Shown in pieces: positions 13,020-21,009 of a stretch of DNA of 37,267 bases. The DNA comes from Chloroflexota bacterium (GTDB lineage: Bacteria > Chloroflexota > UBA6077 > FW602-bin22): the NCBI GenBank assembly GCA_004297775.1, contig SCUE01000020.1, forward strand, positions 1 to 37,267, written 5' to 3'. Numbering within the stretch: position 1 is the stretch's first letter; the number at the start of each line of letters is the position of its first letter. The notes under the pieces were generated by a model. It was given only the letters and a program-made list of their open reading frames with translations, did no database searches and was not told where the DNA came from. Made by a program: the position numbers and the translations under genes.

Positions 13020-13220
13020 CTACGCGCTGTACGGGATGAGGCTCGCGATGCGGCGGACATCACCCTTGAAGACAACCTGCATCTCGTCAAGCTGACGCAG
13101 CATGCGCTTCGACTTGTTACGTCGAAGGTGGCTCTTCATATGATGGGTGCGCATGAGCTTTCCGGTCCCGGAAAACTTGAACCGCTTGGCGGTCCCCTTG
13201 TGTGTCTTCATTTTCGGCAT
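13020..13220 (-). CDS. rpmI: 50S ribosomal protein L35
   Basis: Small basic ribosomal protein of 66 residues: MPKMKTHKGTAKRFKFSGTG at the start, then LRRNKSKRMLRQL. The ATG at 13220 matches the family N-terminus and has AGGAG nine bases upstream; a longer frame to 13325 has no support. infC, normally next upstream, is replaced here by an RNA methyltransferase gene 25 nt away. Confidence 0.98.
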   Translation of the reverse strand: MPKMKTHKGTAKRFKFSGTGKLMRTHHMKSHLRRNKSKRMLRQLDEMQVVFKGDVRRIASLIPYSA

Positions 13221-13245
13221 CGACGAATCTCCTGGAACTGGCCGA

Positions 13246-14319
13246 TTATCGCAGGCCATCCACCGGTATGCCAGATTCAGGGGCCACACGCTCGAGGCAG
13301 AAGATTCTTGGCGTGATCGGCCCACCCCGCGACGGCATCGAAACCGTCAGAGACGGTCGATATTCGCGCCAATTGGTATTCCCATCGAGAAGTTCAACCA
13401 TCGTGCGCCGACGCGTCGAGACGACGATGAAACGTGCCCCTGCCTGCGTGATGCGCGCGGCCTCATTGAAGACCTGCCCGTAGAGATCGGCCAGTCCGAC
13501 TCGTTCGCCGAGCATCCCGAACGGAAGATCGGCCACGATTCCATCCGCGGTACCCGAGGAAATCGGCAAGTTCGCCAGGGCGTCGCGCACGAGAACGACG
13601 TCTCGATCGCGTCGAGACGCCGCCAGATTTGCCGAGGCTGCGACAAGGGCCTCGTCCGATTGGTCGACACCGATGGAGCGAGTCCAATCCCCGCCGCGTT
13701 CAATCAGGAGAGTGCCGGATCCACACGCCAGATTGACCAGCGTTCCATCGACAACCGGGTCCATCAATCGATGCATCGCGAACGCGATCGTCGCGTCCAA
13801 AGCGCCCGGATAATCGCGAACGCGCCACCGTCGCGAAGACGACGGACGCGGCGAAAGTCGTATCAGCAGCGACCAATCCTGGCCGTCGCGGCGCAGAGCC
13901 AGCGCGAGTTCAGCCGGCCCGTCTCCCTCGTCAATCCCCAGGCGATCACGCAGGGCCGCGCGGATTGCGACCATCACACGTGATTCGCGCCCGGCCGCGC
14001 TCAGTCGGAAAGTCGCGAAGCGATGCCCGATCGCAGTCGAAAGGCGCCCGATCTCGTCGGCGGCATCCCGCAATGTCGCGTCCGCGAGAAGGCCACTCGG
14101 CGCTCGCGTTCGAAACGAGATCACTCGATGCGCAGCCACGATCGATCGCATCGCGGTAAGCGCACGCGACGCGCTTGCGTCGACCGAGAACACACCGATG
14201 CGTCCCGGACGCGCGCCGTCCGCGACACGGGCATTGGGCAGAACCTCCGCCAACTCATCTTCGACGATGTCGTCGAGGCCAGGGTGGAACTCCAGTTCGA
14301 AGCTGTCGAGCGGTATCAG
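13246..14319 (-). CDS. THUMP-type RNA guanine methyltransferase (RlmL/Trm14-like)
   Basis: Predicted SAM-dependent N2-guanine methyltransferase for tRNA or rRNA (357 residues). An N-terminal THUMP-like part is followed by a Rossmann domain with motif I NLACGSGTLL (near 196) and motif IV VADLPFG, as in the COG0116/Trm14 group. The first NTG giving a normal annotation would be TTG at 14253. However, the frame upstream encodes FELEFHPGLDDIVEDEL, a typical family N-terminus, so I place the start at CTG 14319, which overlaps the protease stop as CTGA. ATA at 14316 is an alternative. CTG starts are rare. The exact substrate is unknown. Confidence 0.8.
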   Translation of the reverse strand: MIPLDSFELEFHPGLDDIVEDELAEVLPNARVADGARPGRIGVFSVDASASRALTAMRSIVAAHRVISFRTRAPSGLLADATLRDAADEIGRLSTAIGHRFATFRLSAAGRESRVMVAIRAALRDRLGIDEGDGPAELALALRRDGQDWSLLIRLSPRPSSSRRWRVRDYPGALDATIAFAMHRLMDPVVDGTLVNLACGSGTLLIERGGDWTRSIGVDQSDEALVAASANLAASRRDRDVVLVRDALANLPISSGTADGIVADLPFGMLGERVGLADLYGQVFNEAARITQAGARFIVVSTRRRTMVELLDGNTNWREYRPSLTVSMPSRGGPITPRIFCLERVAPESGIPVDGLR

Positions 14320-14747
14320 TCGAGACCCATTTGCGTGAGGTGCTCGTCATCGATGCCGAAGTGATGAGCGATCTCGTGAATCACCGTGCGTGTCACTTGA
14401 TAGGAGATGTCGGCGGTGGTATCACAGTCACGCTCGATCGGACCTCGGAATATTGTGATCTTCGGCGGCGCGGCCAATCCGTACGACGCCGAGCGCTCGG
14501 TCAGCGGAACGCCTTCGTACAACCCGTACAAGGTCTCGTCGCGTCCGGTGCGCGCGCCGCGACGCTGACGCGGACTCGGTTCGTGTTCGACGACGATCGC
14601 CACATCTGCAAGGTGTTCACGAAACTTTCGCGGCAGACGACGTACCGCGCGAATCGCGACGCGCGTGAAGAACTCATCGGTGTGCGCTCGACGCGAATTG
14701 GACGATCGACCCCGCCGCGGAACGGTCACCTTGAACGATGCTAGCAT
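14316..14747 (-). CDS. Zincin-like metallopeptidase family protein (DUF1025 type)
   Basis: Small predicted zinc metallopeptidase (143 residues from ATG 14747) of the zincin family found singly in actinobacteria and Chloroflexota. The metal site HEIAHHFGIDDEHL (near the C-terminus) has two His, the catalytic Glu and a further Asp/Glu. The middle segment ETLYGLYEGVPL and the basic fold-entry region FFTRVAIRAVRRLP fit the family. In vivo substrates are not known. Two starts are possible: ATG 14747, or GTG 14729, which sits 8 nt after a TGCTAGCAT extended -10 on the same strand and would be nearly leaderless. The stop overlaps the methyltransferase start. Confidence 0.85.
   Translation of the reverse strand: MLASFKVTVPRRGRSSNSRRAHTDEFFTRVAIRAVRRLPRKFREHLADVAIVVEHEPSPRQRRGARTGRDETLYGLYEGVPLTERSASYGLAAPPKITIFRGPIERDCDTTADISYQVTRTVIHEIAHHFGIDDEHLTQMGLD
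14738..14747. promoter_or_regulatory. Palindromic extended -10 shared by divergent genes
   Basis: ATGCTAGCAT is a perfect 10-bp palindrome, so TGCTAGCAT (extended -10) reads on both strands. On the plus strand the WecG-type start ATG 14759 lies 11 nt after it; on the minus strand the in-frame protease GTG 14729 lies 8 nt after it. No -35 is evident. One element may drive both genes with little or no leader. Confidence 0.5.
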
Positions 14748-14758
14748 GGGGTTTCGGC

Positions 14759-15520
14759 ATGGATGGATCGACCGGGCGATCCGTTCGGATCCTCGGTTGT
14801 CGTGTCGACGACGTGACGATGGCCGAGGCAGTCGCCCGGTGCGACGCCTTGATCGCAAGCGACCGGCCCGCGGACGTCATCACCCCGAACGCCGAAATCG
14901 TGATGGCAACTCGTCGGGACGATGCCCTTCGCCAGTCAATCGAGCGGTGCGCCCTCTCGATCCCTGATGGCGCCGGCCTTCTTCTCGCCGGGAGGATTCT
15001 TGGAACGCCCCTTCGCGAACAGGTGGCGGGCACCGATCTCTGCGTCGAACTCGCGGCCCTAGCGGAGAAGCGTGGGTACAGCCTCTTTCTGCTGGGCGGA
15101 CGCGCGGGTGTCGCCGAAGCCGCCGCAGGTCGTCTGCGCGCCGTGCACCCGACCCTTCGGATCGTCGGCGTCTATTCCGGCGACGCATCGCCCGCCGGCG
15201 ACGCGGCGGCACGTCATCGGATTCGCGCGGCCGGGCCGGTCGATATTCTCTTCGTCGCCTTTGGCGCGCCACGTCAGGAAGCGTGGATCGCGCGTAATCA
15301 GGCCGAACTAGGGGTCCGTCTCGCGATCGGGTGCGGTGGCGCCCTTGACTTCATCTCCGGGAAGGTCGCGCGAGCGCCACGATGGGTGCGGCGCGCCGGA
15401 TTCGACTGGCTCTATCGGCTAATTCGCCAGCCGTGGCGCTGGCGCCGCCAGCGCGCGTTGCCGCTTTTCGTCGTGGCAGTGCTCATGTCAGCCATTCGCC
15501 GCCGATTCGCGTCGCCCTGA
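14759..15520 (+). CDS. WecG/TagA/CpsF-family glycosyltransferase (GT26)
   Basis: Glycosyltransferase (253 residues) that adds the second sugar, often N-acetylmannosamine or its acid, to an undecaprenyl-linked sugar at the inner face of the membrane. Family motifs in order: TPNAEIVMATRRD, SIPDGAGLLLA, FLLGGRAGVAEAAA, VAFGAPRQEAWI, GCGGALDFISGK and RAPRWVRRAGFDWLYRL. ATG 14759 is preferred over ATG 14738 because the -10 element lies between them. It would act right after the WecA-type enzyme encoded convergently at 15488-16531; the two 3' ends overlap by 33 bp. Confidence 0.93.
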   Translation: MDGSTGRSVRILGCRVDDVTMAEAVARCDALIASDRPADVITPNAEIVMATRRDDALRQSIERCALSIPDGAGLLLAGRILGTPLREQVAGTDLCVELAALAEKRGYSLFLLGGRAGVAEAAAGRLRAVHPTLRIVGVYSGDASPAGDAAARHRIRAAGPVDILFVAFGAPRQEAWIARNQAELGVRLAIGCGGALDFISGKVARAPRWVRRAGFDWLYRLIRQPWRWRRQRALPLFVVAVLMSAIRRRFASP

Positions 15521-16531
15521 CCGGACGCGAAAGGCTACGAGAACCGCCAGCGCGGTGACCGCGACCAGCGCGAGGCCGAATACGACCAGTTTCACCGGGC
15601 CCGAAAGCGCCAGGCCGAATACGCCGACGATCGCGCAGGCCGTGTAGACGACAAGCACGATCTGACGCACCCCCCAACCTCGCTTGGCCAGTTTGTGAAC
15701 CAGATGTGCCGAGTCCCCGCCCTTGAACGGTGAGCGCCCCGCGGCGACGCGCTGCACGATCACGATCGCCGTATCGATGATTGGCAGGCCAAGTACCATC
15801 AGGGCCGTCGCGACCTTCGCTCCGCCGACGATGGCCAGCATCGCCAGGGCGTAGCCGAGGAACCACGAGCCGCTCGATCCCATGATCACCCGTGCCGGAT
15901 GGAAATTGAAGAGAAGAAACCCGAGGCAGGCCGCCGCGACACAGAGCGGCAGCGCGGCCACGCTCGCCTGTCCCAGTGCGATCGAACGCGCGAACAGGAC
16001 GAGTGCCGCGATCGCCGCGACACCGCCGGCGAGTCCGTCCATCGTGTCCAGCCAATTGACGGTGTTCATCATCCCGACGACCCACACGATGGTCACGGGA
16101 AGAGCGATCGTGAAGGGCAATTCGACGAGCCCGATCCATGGGACCGAGAGATCAAACATCAACAGGCCAAAACCAGCCGGCACGACGGCGGCGACGATCT
16201 GACCGGCCAGTTGCGGCATCGGTCCCAGCCGGAGCCGATCGTCCGCGATCGCGACAACCAGGACGATCACCAGCCCGATCGCGAATCCGACCAGACGGAG
16301 TCGCTCGTCGGGATCTTCTCGCGGAATGAGTGCGAGACTCAGGACAGCCCCAACACCGAACGCGCCGATAATGGCGTAGCCGCCCGTGCGGGCAATCGGC
16401 GCGCGCTGCAGTTCGCCGGTCCGCGGTCGATCGATCAAGCCCGTACGCAATCCGAGATGGCGGGCGAGGGGAATCAGCCCAATGGCGACGATCAACGTCA
16501 CGATGCCCAGGATTGCGAGTTCGATCGTCAC
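15488..16531 (-). CDS. WecA/MraY-family undecaprenyl-phosphate sugar-1-phosphate transferase
   Basis: Integral membrane enzyme (347 residues, about ten membrane segments) that transfers a sugar-1-phosphate, usually GlcNAc-1-P, to undecaprenyl phosphate and starts a glycan chain. Motifs: catalytic Asp pair ADDRLRLG (D97/D98), NTVNWLDTMDGLAGG (from 156), MGSSGSWFLGYALAML, and GGDSAHLVHKLAKRGWG, matching the cytoplasmic loop of GlcNAc-type members rather than MraY. GTG 16531 is chosen because it overlaps the upstream stop as GTGA and begins the first membrane helix. It is the last gene of the coupled set sugar isomerase-like, CapD-like, WecA-like. Confidence 0.94.
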   Translation of the reverse strand: MTIELAILGIVTLIVAIGLIPLARHLGLRTGLIDRPRTGELQRAPIARTGGYAIIGAFGVGAVLSLALIPREDPDERLRLVGFAIGLVIVLVVAIADDRLRLGPMPQLAGQIVAAVVPAGFGLLMFDLSVPWIGLVELPFTIALPVTIVWVVGMMNTVNWLDTMDGLAGGVAAIAALVLFARSIALGQASVAALPLCVAAACLGFLLFNFHPARVIMGSSGSWFLGYALAMLAIVGGAKVATALMVLGLPIIDTAIVIVQRVAAGRSPFKGGDSAHLVHKLAKRGWGVRQIVLVVYTACAIVGVFGLALSGPVKLVVFGLALVAVTALAVLVAFRVRSGRRESAANG

Positions 16532-17583
16532 GTCACGAAGCTCGCGTCCATCAGGATGGAACGTGCGCCAAACGCGTCTCCGGTGGCAACGCACGTTCGT
16601 AATCGGGCGACCGCATCGACGATCCGCGGATGCCGGCGCTGAGACACGATCTCGAGAATATCCGCGACTGGCGTAGCCACGACCGTCTCGAACGCGTACG
16701 CCAATTCCTCGCTGAGCCGCTCACCGGGACGAATACCCACGATGTCGATCTGGGGATCATCTACGCCCATCATCGAGGCGAGACGACGCGTCGTCGTGAG
16801 CAGCGGCACTGGATCGCCGACGGCCCCGATGTAGAGGCTCGACTCATTCGCCAGAGTCGACGCGGTCGCGAGAAGCCAAACGGCTTCTCGCCGCGTCATC
16901 CAGTAGCGCGTCATCCGTTCGTCGGTCAAGCCGACTCTCTGACCCGCCGCAAAGCGCGCCGCGAACAGTTCGATGACGTTGCCCGCCGTGCCGAATACGT
17001 TTACGAGGCGCACCGCTGTCCCCTGTGTCGTCGCGGCTGAAGATCCTCGCTCGCGCACTGCGCACTCGGCGAACCGCTTGGTGGCGCCATAGAGACTTGG
17101 CGGTCGCACGGCCTTGTCGCTCGACGGGAAGATGAAATTCGCGACCTGTCGCGAATCGCATACCTCGATCGCATCTGCGAGTGCCACGACATTGACGGCC
17201 GCCACCTGGTCGGCGTTCTCCTCGGCCAGCGGAACGTGCTTGTACGCCGCCAGAGCGAAAACCGCGTCGACCGAGTAGCTCGATACGAGGCGGTCGATTC
17301 GTGGGGCGTCACGCGCGTCACCCAGCGACAGAACCGCCCGTGACCCTAGACCGAGATCTCGAAGCCCCACGCCAAGTCGAAACAGCGAGGGCTCGTGGCT
17401 CTCGTAGCAGACCACTCGCTCGGCGCCAAGCTCGATCAACTGTCGGACCAAAGCCGACCCTATCGAGCCACCGGCACCAGTCACCAGCACGGACGCGCCG
17501 CGGAAGCGACGGGCCGGACGCTCCTCGTCGAACGCCAGCTCGGGTCGTTCGAGCAAGCCATCGAAGCGGTCGGACGGGATCAT
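16528..17583 (-). CDS. CapD/FlaA1-type nucleotide-sugar dehydratase/epimerase
   Basis: Extended SDR enzyme (351 residues) acting on UDP-N-acetylhexosamine-type substrates, like the soluble CapD/PseB/FlaA1 enzymes; the N-terminal membrane domain of WbpM/PglF types is absent. Motifs: NAD site GAGGSIGSALV, AAYKHVPLAEENADQ, SSDKAVRPPSLYGATKR (active-site region with Lys after SSD, as in 4,6-dehydratases), then MTRYWMTRREAVWL. ATG 17583 is chosen because it overlaps the upstream stop as ATGA and gives the usual short N-terminus; a frame open to 17706 would add unrelated sequence. It probably makes a modified sugar for the adjacent WecA/WecG pathway. Confidence 0.92.
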   Translation of the reverse strand: MIPSDRFDGLLERPELAFDEERPARRFRGASVLVTGAGGSIGSALVRQLIELGAERVVCYESHEPSLFRLGVGLRDLGLGSRAVLSLGDARDAPRIDRLVSSYSVDAVFALAAYKHVPLAEENADQVAAVNVVALADAIEVCDSRQVANFIFPSSDKAVRPPSLYGATKRFAECAVRERGSSAATTQGTAVRLVNVFGTAGNVIELFAARFAAGQRVGLTDERMTRYWMTRREAVWLLATASTLANESSLYIGAVGDPVPLLTTTRRLASMMGVDDPQIDIVGIRPGERLSEELAYAFETVVATPVADILEIVSQRRHPRIVDAVARLRTCVATGDAFGARSILMDASFVT

Positions 17584-18515
17584 GTTCTGACGAAATGCTC
17601 GCGTCGAGACACGATCCGTGCCGCCGAGGAACGCATCGATTGCGACGTGGCCGGATCCGGTTCGAGGATCTCGGCGACCAGGGCGTCGCAGTGTCGCAGC
17701 AGCCAATCCACGTGTTCATCCAGGTCCGGATCGTCGCAGGCGTACGGCAGCCCCTCGCCACGGTATCCGCGAACTCCCGACACGTGGGCCACAAGGACGG
17801 CGTCGCCAAGGCGATCCAGCATCACCCGAACTGACGCGTCAGCTACCTCTCGGAAAGCCCGCCGCGGTTCGCGATACTCGCCGGCAATTTCTGTCTCGCT
17901 CAGCGTCATGAAGTTGCATGCCATTCCGGCGTGCGACGTGTCAAACGTTATGCGTAGCGATGGGACGGCTTCGATGCAGATCAAGAGATCCTCAGACCAC
18001 ACGCCGATCGGCGACGTCATCGTCGTTCCCTCGCGCATCTGGCCGATCGGTGGCACGTTCTCAATCGTCGGGGTGAGTCCATGTTCCGCGCAGACGCGCG
18101 CATAGTGACGGAGGAGCGCGCGCGAGGAGGCGAGGGCATCCTCCCGATCACGCGCCCCGATGCGCATCGATGACGTTGGCGCAATCAGATGGACGCAGGC
18201 GGACGACGCGCCGATCGCACCACCGAATCGCACAACTCGATTCAGGGTCTCACGATTCTCTGGGGAATCGCTAGTTATGTCGAAGAACTTGCCACCCAGC
18301 GCCCGAACCGGCGATTCGACGCGGAGATCGAAGTCGCGCGGCAGATCGAAGCCGTGGACGCGGTCAATGGCGTCGTCCAGCCAGCTTTCGCCCTGGATGT
18401 CGTCGGCCGCGAGATACAGCTCGATCCCCTCGGGGATGGGTGGCAGCAGACGATCGGTAAGCTGCGCCACGGTCGGGCGCGATTTGAGCAGCACGCGCGG
18501 ACGCGGACGGTTCAA
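17580..18515 (-). CDS. TIM-barrel sugar isomerase/epimerase-like protein
   Basis: Protein of 311 residues in the xylose isomerase-like TIM barrel superfamily (AP endonuclease 2 fold). Supporting segments are ACVHLIAPTSS, TIENVPPIGQM with the Glu of a metal site, ITFDTSHAGMACNF with Asp and His, and AEILEPD near the end. The true substrate is unknown; sugar-phosphate isomerases, epimerases and endonuclease IV share the fold. It has a TTG start at 18515, with TGCTATGGT ending 9 nt upstream, so the transcript may be leaderless. GAGGAG directly abuts the TTG, too close to act as a normal ribosome site. The stop overlaps the CapD-like start by four bases. The context suggests a role in making or recycling an envelope sugar. 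Confidence 0.8.
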   Translation of the reverse strand: MNRPRPRVLLKSRPTVAQLTDRLLPPIPEGIELYLAADDIQGESWLDDAIDRVHGFDLPRDFDLRVESPVRALGGKFFDITSDSPENRETLNRVVRFGGAIGASSACVHLIAPTSSMRIGARDREDALASSRALLRHYARVCAEHGLTPTIENVPPIGQMREGTTMTSPIGVWSEDLLICIEAVPSLRITFDTSHAGMACNFMTLSETEIAGEYREPRRAFREVADASVRVMLDRLGDAVLVAHVSGVRGYRGEGLPYACDDPDLDEHVDWLLRHCDALVAEILEPDPATSQSMRSSAARIVSRREHFVRT

Positions 18516-18524
18516 CTCCTCGGC

Positions 18525-18533
18525 ACCATAGCA
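18525..18533 (-). promoter_or_regulatory. Extended -10 before the TIM-barrel gene
   Basis: TGCTATGGT ends 9 nt before the TTG start at 18515. The same 9-nt gap occurs at 24990/25000 and 36879/36869, suggesting leaderless expression. No convincing -35 is seen, as expected for an extended -10. It lies in the 38-nt gap after the SDR gene. Confidence 0.45.
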
Positions 18534-18553
18534 TCTCGATCGGGGTTGCCCGG

Positions 18554-19495
18554 TTAGACGCGTGCGAGGAAATAGTCAATCAATTCGCGCAGTCCATCTC
18601 GTAACGCGACCCGCGGAGCGAATCCCATCGCGGTGAGGCGCGACTCCACGACTGGCGCGTCACCCTTCCACCCTCCAACCGCGGGAACGTCGAACGTACG
18701 TCCTCTGCGGGACGCCTCGGACGCGACGACCTCGGCCAGATCGCGGAGCGTCACTGGATCGCCGGCCAGATTCACTGCCGAATAGCCGGGCTCATCAATC
18801 TGCGCGGCGCGAATCATCCCCGCAACCGCGTCGGATACATGAACGATCGGCAAGTGGCCGACACCCAATGCGAGGCGCGGCGCCTCGCCGTGACACGCCT
18901 GCCAGCAAAGACGATTGGCGACGGTCATGAATCGCGGATCGGTCTTGACGACTGCGCCGACACCATAGACAACGCCGAGTCGGACCGACACGACCGGCAT
19001 CTTCGACCGTTCGGCGATGATGTGCGCCAGGCCCTCCAGGTACAACTTGGATAAATGCGTCAGGTCGCGCTGGAACGTGAATGGAGTGGACTCGTCGACC
19101 CGCGAGGGAAGAGGCTGGCCGTACACGCGCATTGCGCTCGCGAGAACGATTCGACCAACATCGCGGCGCGCGGCCTCCTCGAAGACAATTCTCGGCCCAA
19201 TCAGGTTGGTCGTTTCGGTGTACGAGGCTGGAATCGTGCTGTCATCGGCACTCGCCTGCGCCGCGCAGAAGTAGAGGTGATCGACGGCCTCAACACTGAA
19301 TGCGCGCACAACATCCGATTCCGATCTGATGTCGCCTTCAATCAACTCGAAGGCGCCGTGCCGCTCGAGCAGCGAGGTTGTGCGCCGATCGACCGAGAAA
19401 AAGTTGTCCAGCCCGATGACGCGTTCACCACGCCCGAGCAGCCGACCCGCCAGAGTCGCGCCGACATACCCGAGTCCGACGACAAGCGTCGCCAC
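18554..19495 (-). CDS. NAD-dependent epimerase/dehydratase (GalE-like SDR), altered active site
   Basis: Extended SDR protein of 313 residues. The N-terminal NAD site reads VVGLGYVGATLAG, followed by D30 for the ribose. FCAAQAS, LASAMRVYG and VSVRLGVVYG mark it as UDP-hexose epimerase-like. In the YxxxK site the sequence is LTHLSK: Lys150 is present, but the Tyr position is Thr146. Loss of that Tyr normally impairs SDR catalysis, so it may have another function, use another proton donor, or be regulatory. GTG 19495 overlaps the LCP stop by one base (TAGTG), indicating an operon with the LCP gene. Confidence 0.85.
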   Translation of the reverse strand: MATLVVGLGYVGATLAGRLLGRGERVIGLDNFFSVDRRTTSLLERHGAFELIEGDIRSESDVVRAFSVEAVDHLYFCAAQASADDSTIPASYTETTNLIGPRIVFEEAARRDVGRIVLASAMRVYGQPLPSRVDESTPFTFQRDLTHLSKLYLEGLAHIIAERSKMPVVSVRLGVVYGVGAVVKTDPRFMTVANRLCWQACHGEAPRLALGVGHLPIVHVSDAVAGMIRAAQIDEPGYSAVNLAGDPVTLRDLAEVVASEASRRGRTFDVPAVGGWKGDAPVVESRLTAMGFAPRVALRDGLRELIDYFLARV

Positions 19496-20895
19496 TACTG
19501 CACGCCGCGGTAGTCCGCGCCCAGAATGACCGTGATGTCGACGCCGCTCGCCAACCGCGCCCCCGTTTGGATGTTTTCCGGCGCGACGCGCAGCGCGGTC
19601 GCGAGCTTCGAAACGGTAGCCTTCTTGCCACTGCCGTTATCTATGATGACGGTTCGTGGATAGGTGGACCGGGCGGCCTGATCCGCGCGCGTCACGTTGA
19701 ACGACTGGATCTGGAGCGCGGTCCGCGCCGTTGTCGCAATTCCGTCGCGCGAAGTGCCATTCAACACCTCGACCGACGCCGCCTCGCGCTTAACCGCCGG
19801 GTCGTAGAACAATTCCTGAACCATCGGACGGATCTTGTCCCGGTTCGGAATCAGGATCGTTCCGTCGCCGTTCGCGTCGATGACGAGCGTGTCATCGATC
19901 TGCCGGCTGGTGATCGCAGTCGAGGCGATCTGCCGACCGACGTTTGCGAGCGCCAGCATGTCGACAAATTGAATGTCGGTCGTGATCGAATTGCTGAGGA
20001 TGCCGAACATGCGGGGCAGTTTGGGGATGAGTCCGAGATTCAGCGTTTGCTCGCGCGCGGCCTGTAGGACCTGCTGTTGCCGGCGGAGACGACCGAAGTC
20101 GGAGTCGGCGTGTCGGGAGCGCGCAAATCGCAGCGCTTGCAGCCCATTCATGTGCTGCGGTCCGACCGGAACATAGACTCGGACGATCCCGTAGTCCTCA
20201 CTCGGGTACTCGTTGTCGAGTAGAGCGCGATCGACGTCGATTGTGATACCGCCGATTGCGTCGACCAAGCGCTCGAATCCCTGGAAATCGACGCGCGCCG
20301 TGTAATGGATTGGCACACCGATATTGAAACGGATCGTCCGACGGGCGAGATCTGGACCCAGCCCTGGCTTCTCCAATTCTCCGAGGAAATGCGCCACGTT
20401 GATCTTGTTGTCCGCGTAACCGGGAATGGGAACCCAGAGGTCGCGTGGGATCGAGAGCATGCCCGCGGTCAGATTCAGCGGGTCCATCGTCAGCAAGATC
20501 ATCGTGTCGGAGCGGGTCGGGTGTCCGCGTTGATCGGGGCGCTGGTCGATGCCGAGGAGCAGAATCGTGACCCTGTCCTTACCGTCCCAGATCGGCAGGG
20601 GATCCTCCGGCGTCGGAATCGGCGTCGGCCGCAACGGCTGGGTGGGGGCGCCCGGAACGGCCGTCGGGCGCGTACGCCCGCCCGATACGATGACCGGGAT
20701 CGAGTCGAAATTGATGATCGCCGGGCGTCCCGGTTGACTCAGACCGTCAATGACCTCACGCGCGTTGGCGAGGAACAACCATCCAGAGAGCAACCCGCCG
20801 CCGATGAACAGCGACAAGAGCAGAATGAGCGCGATGCCGGCGCCGGCAGGCGGACGGTCGGGGATTGGTGGGGCGGCATCGCGCGACAATCGCAA
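19495..20895 (-). CDS. LytR-CpsA-Psr (LCP) family glycopolymer ligase
   Basis: Membrane-anchored enzyme (466 residues) that moves glycopolymers from undecaprenyl carriers to peptidoglycan on the outer face. It has a short cytoplasmic tail, one membrane helix (about 21-43), a Pro/Thr-rich linker (78-103), an LCP domain (about 108-285) with D117, R128, D130 and SIPRDL (148-153), and a C-terminal LytR_C domain (about 373-466). The start is TTG 20895; a -10-like TAGAAT lies upstream on the same strand (20928-20923). It heads the envelope-glycan cluster reading left and is divergent from rpmH. LCP proteins are typical of Gram-positive-like envelopes but also occur in cyanobacteria. Confidence 0.94.
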   Translation of the reverse strand: MRLSRDAAPPIPDRPPAGAGIALILLLSLFIGGGLLSGWLFLANAREVIDGLSQPGRPAIINFDSIPVIVSGGRTRPTAVPGAPTQPLRPTPIPTPEDPLPIWDGKDRVTILLLGIDQRPDQRGHPTRSDTMILLTMDPLNLTAGMLSIPRDLWVPIPGYADNKINVAHFLGELEKPGLGPDLARRTIRFNIGVPIHYTARVDFQGFERLVDAIGGITIDVDRALLDNEYPSEDYGIVRVYVPVGPQHMNGLQALRFARSRHADSDFGRLRRQQQVLQAAREQTLNLGLIPKLPRMFGILSNSITTDIQFVDMLALANVGRQIASTAITSRQIDDTLVIDANGDGTILIPNRDKIRPMVQELFYDPAVKREAASVEVLNGTSRDGIATTARTALQIQSFNVTRADQAARSTYPRTVIIDNGSGKKATVSKLATALRVAPENIQTGARLASGVDITVILGADYRGVQ

Positions 20896-20922
20896 CCTCG
20901 GGAAGAAATGGACGCTGCCGCG

Positions 20923-20928
20923 ATTCTA
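20923..20928 (-). promoter_or_regulatory. -10 element for the LCP gene
   Basis: TAGAAT on the minus strand lies 27 nt before the TTG start, giving a leader of about 20 nt. The same hexamer precedes the genes at 25000 and 32754. No clear -35 is visible. Confidence 0.4.
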
Positions 20929-20945
20929 GGCACGATCTTGCTCGT

Positions 20946-20976
20946 TTGGCGATGAACTCTCGTGGTCCCCTATACT
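20946..20976 (+). promoter_or_regulatory. Candidate rpmH promoter
   Basis: TTGGCG (20946-20951), a 19-nt spacer and TATACT (20971-20976) precede rpmH, with a predicted start near 20983 and a leader of about 27 nt. The -10 is good but the spacer is long. If correct, the upstream ATG at 20952 in the rnpA frame would not be in this transcript. Confidence 0.45.
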
Positions 20977-21009
20977 CGTCAATCCAGTCATCGCCTCGGG
21001 AACAGATTT

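Noticed and set aside
20896..21009. Possible replication origin between the divergent LCP gene and rpmH
   Set aside because: rpmH and the change of gene direction suggested it, but the 114-bp gap has no DnaA boxes (TTATCCACA-like), no AT-rich unwinding region and no dnaA neighbour.
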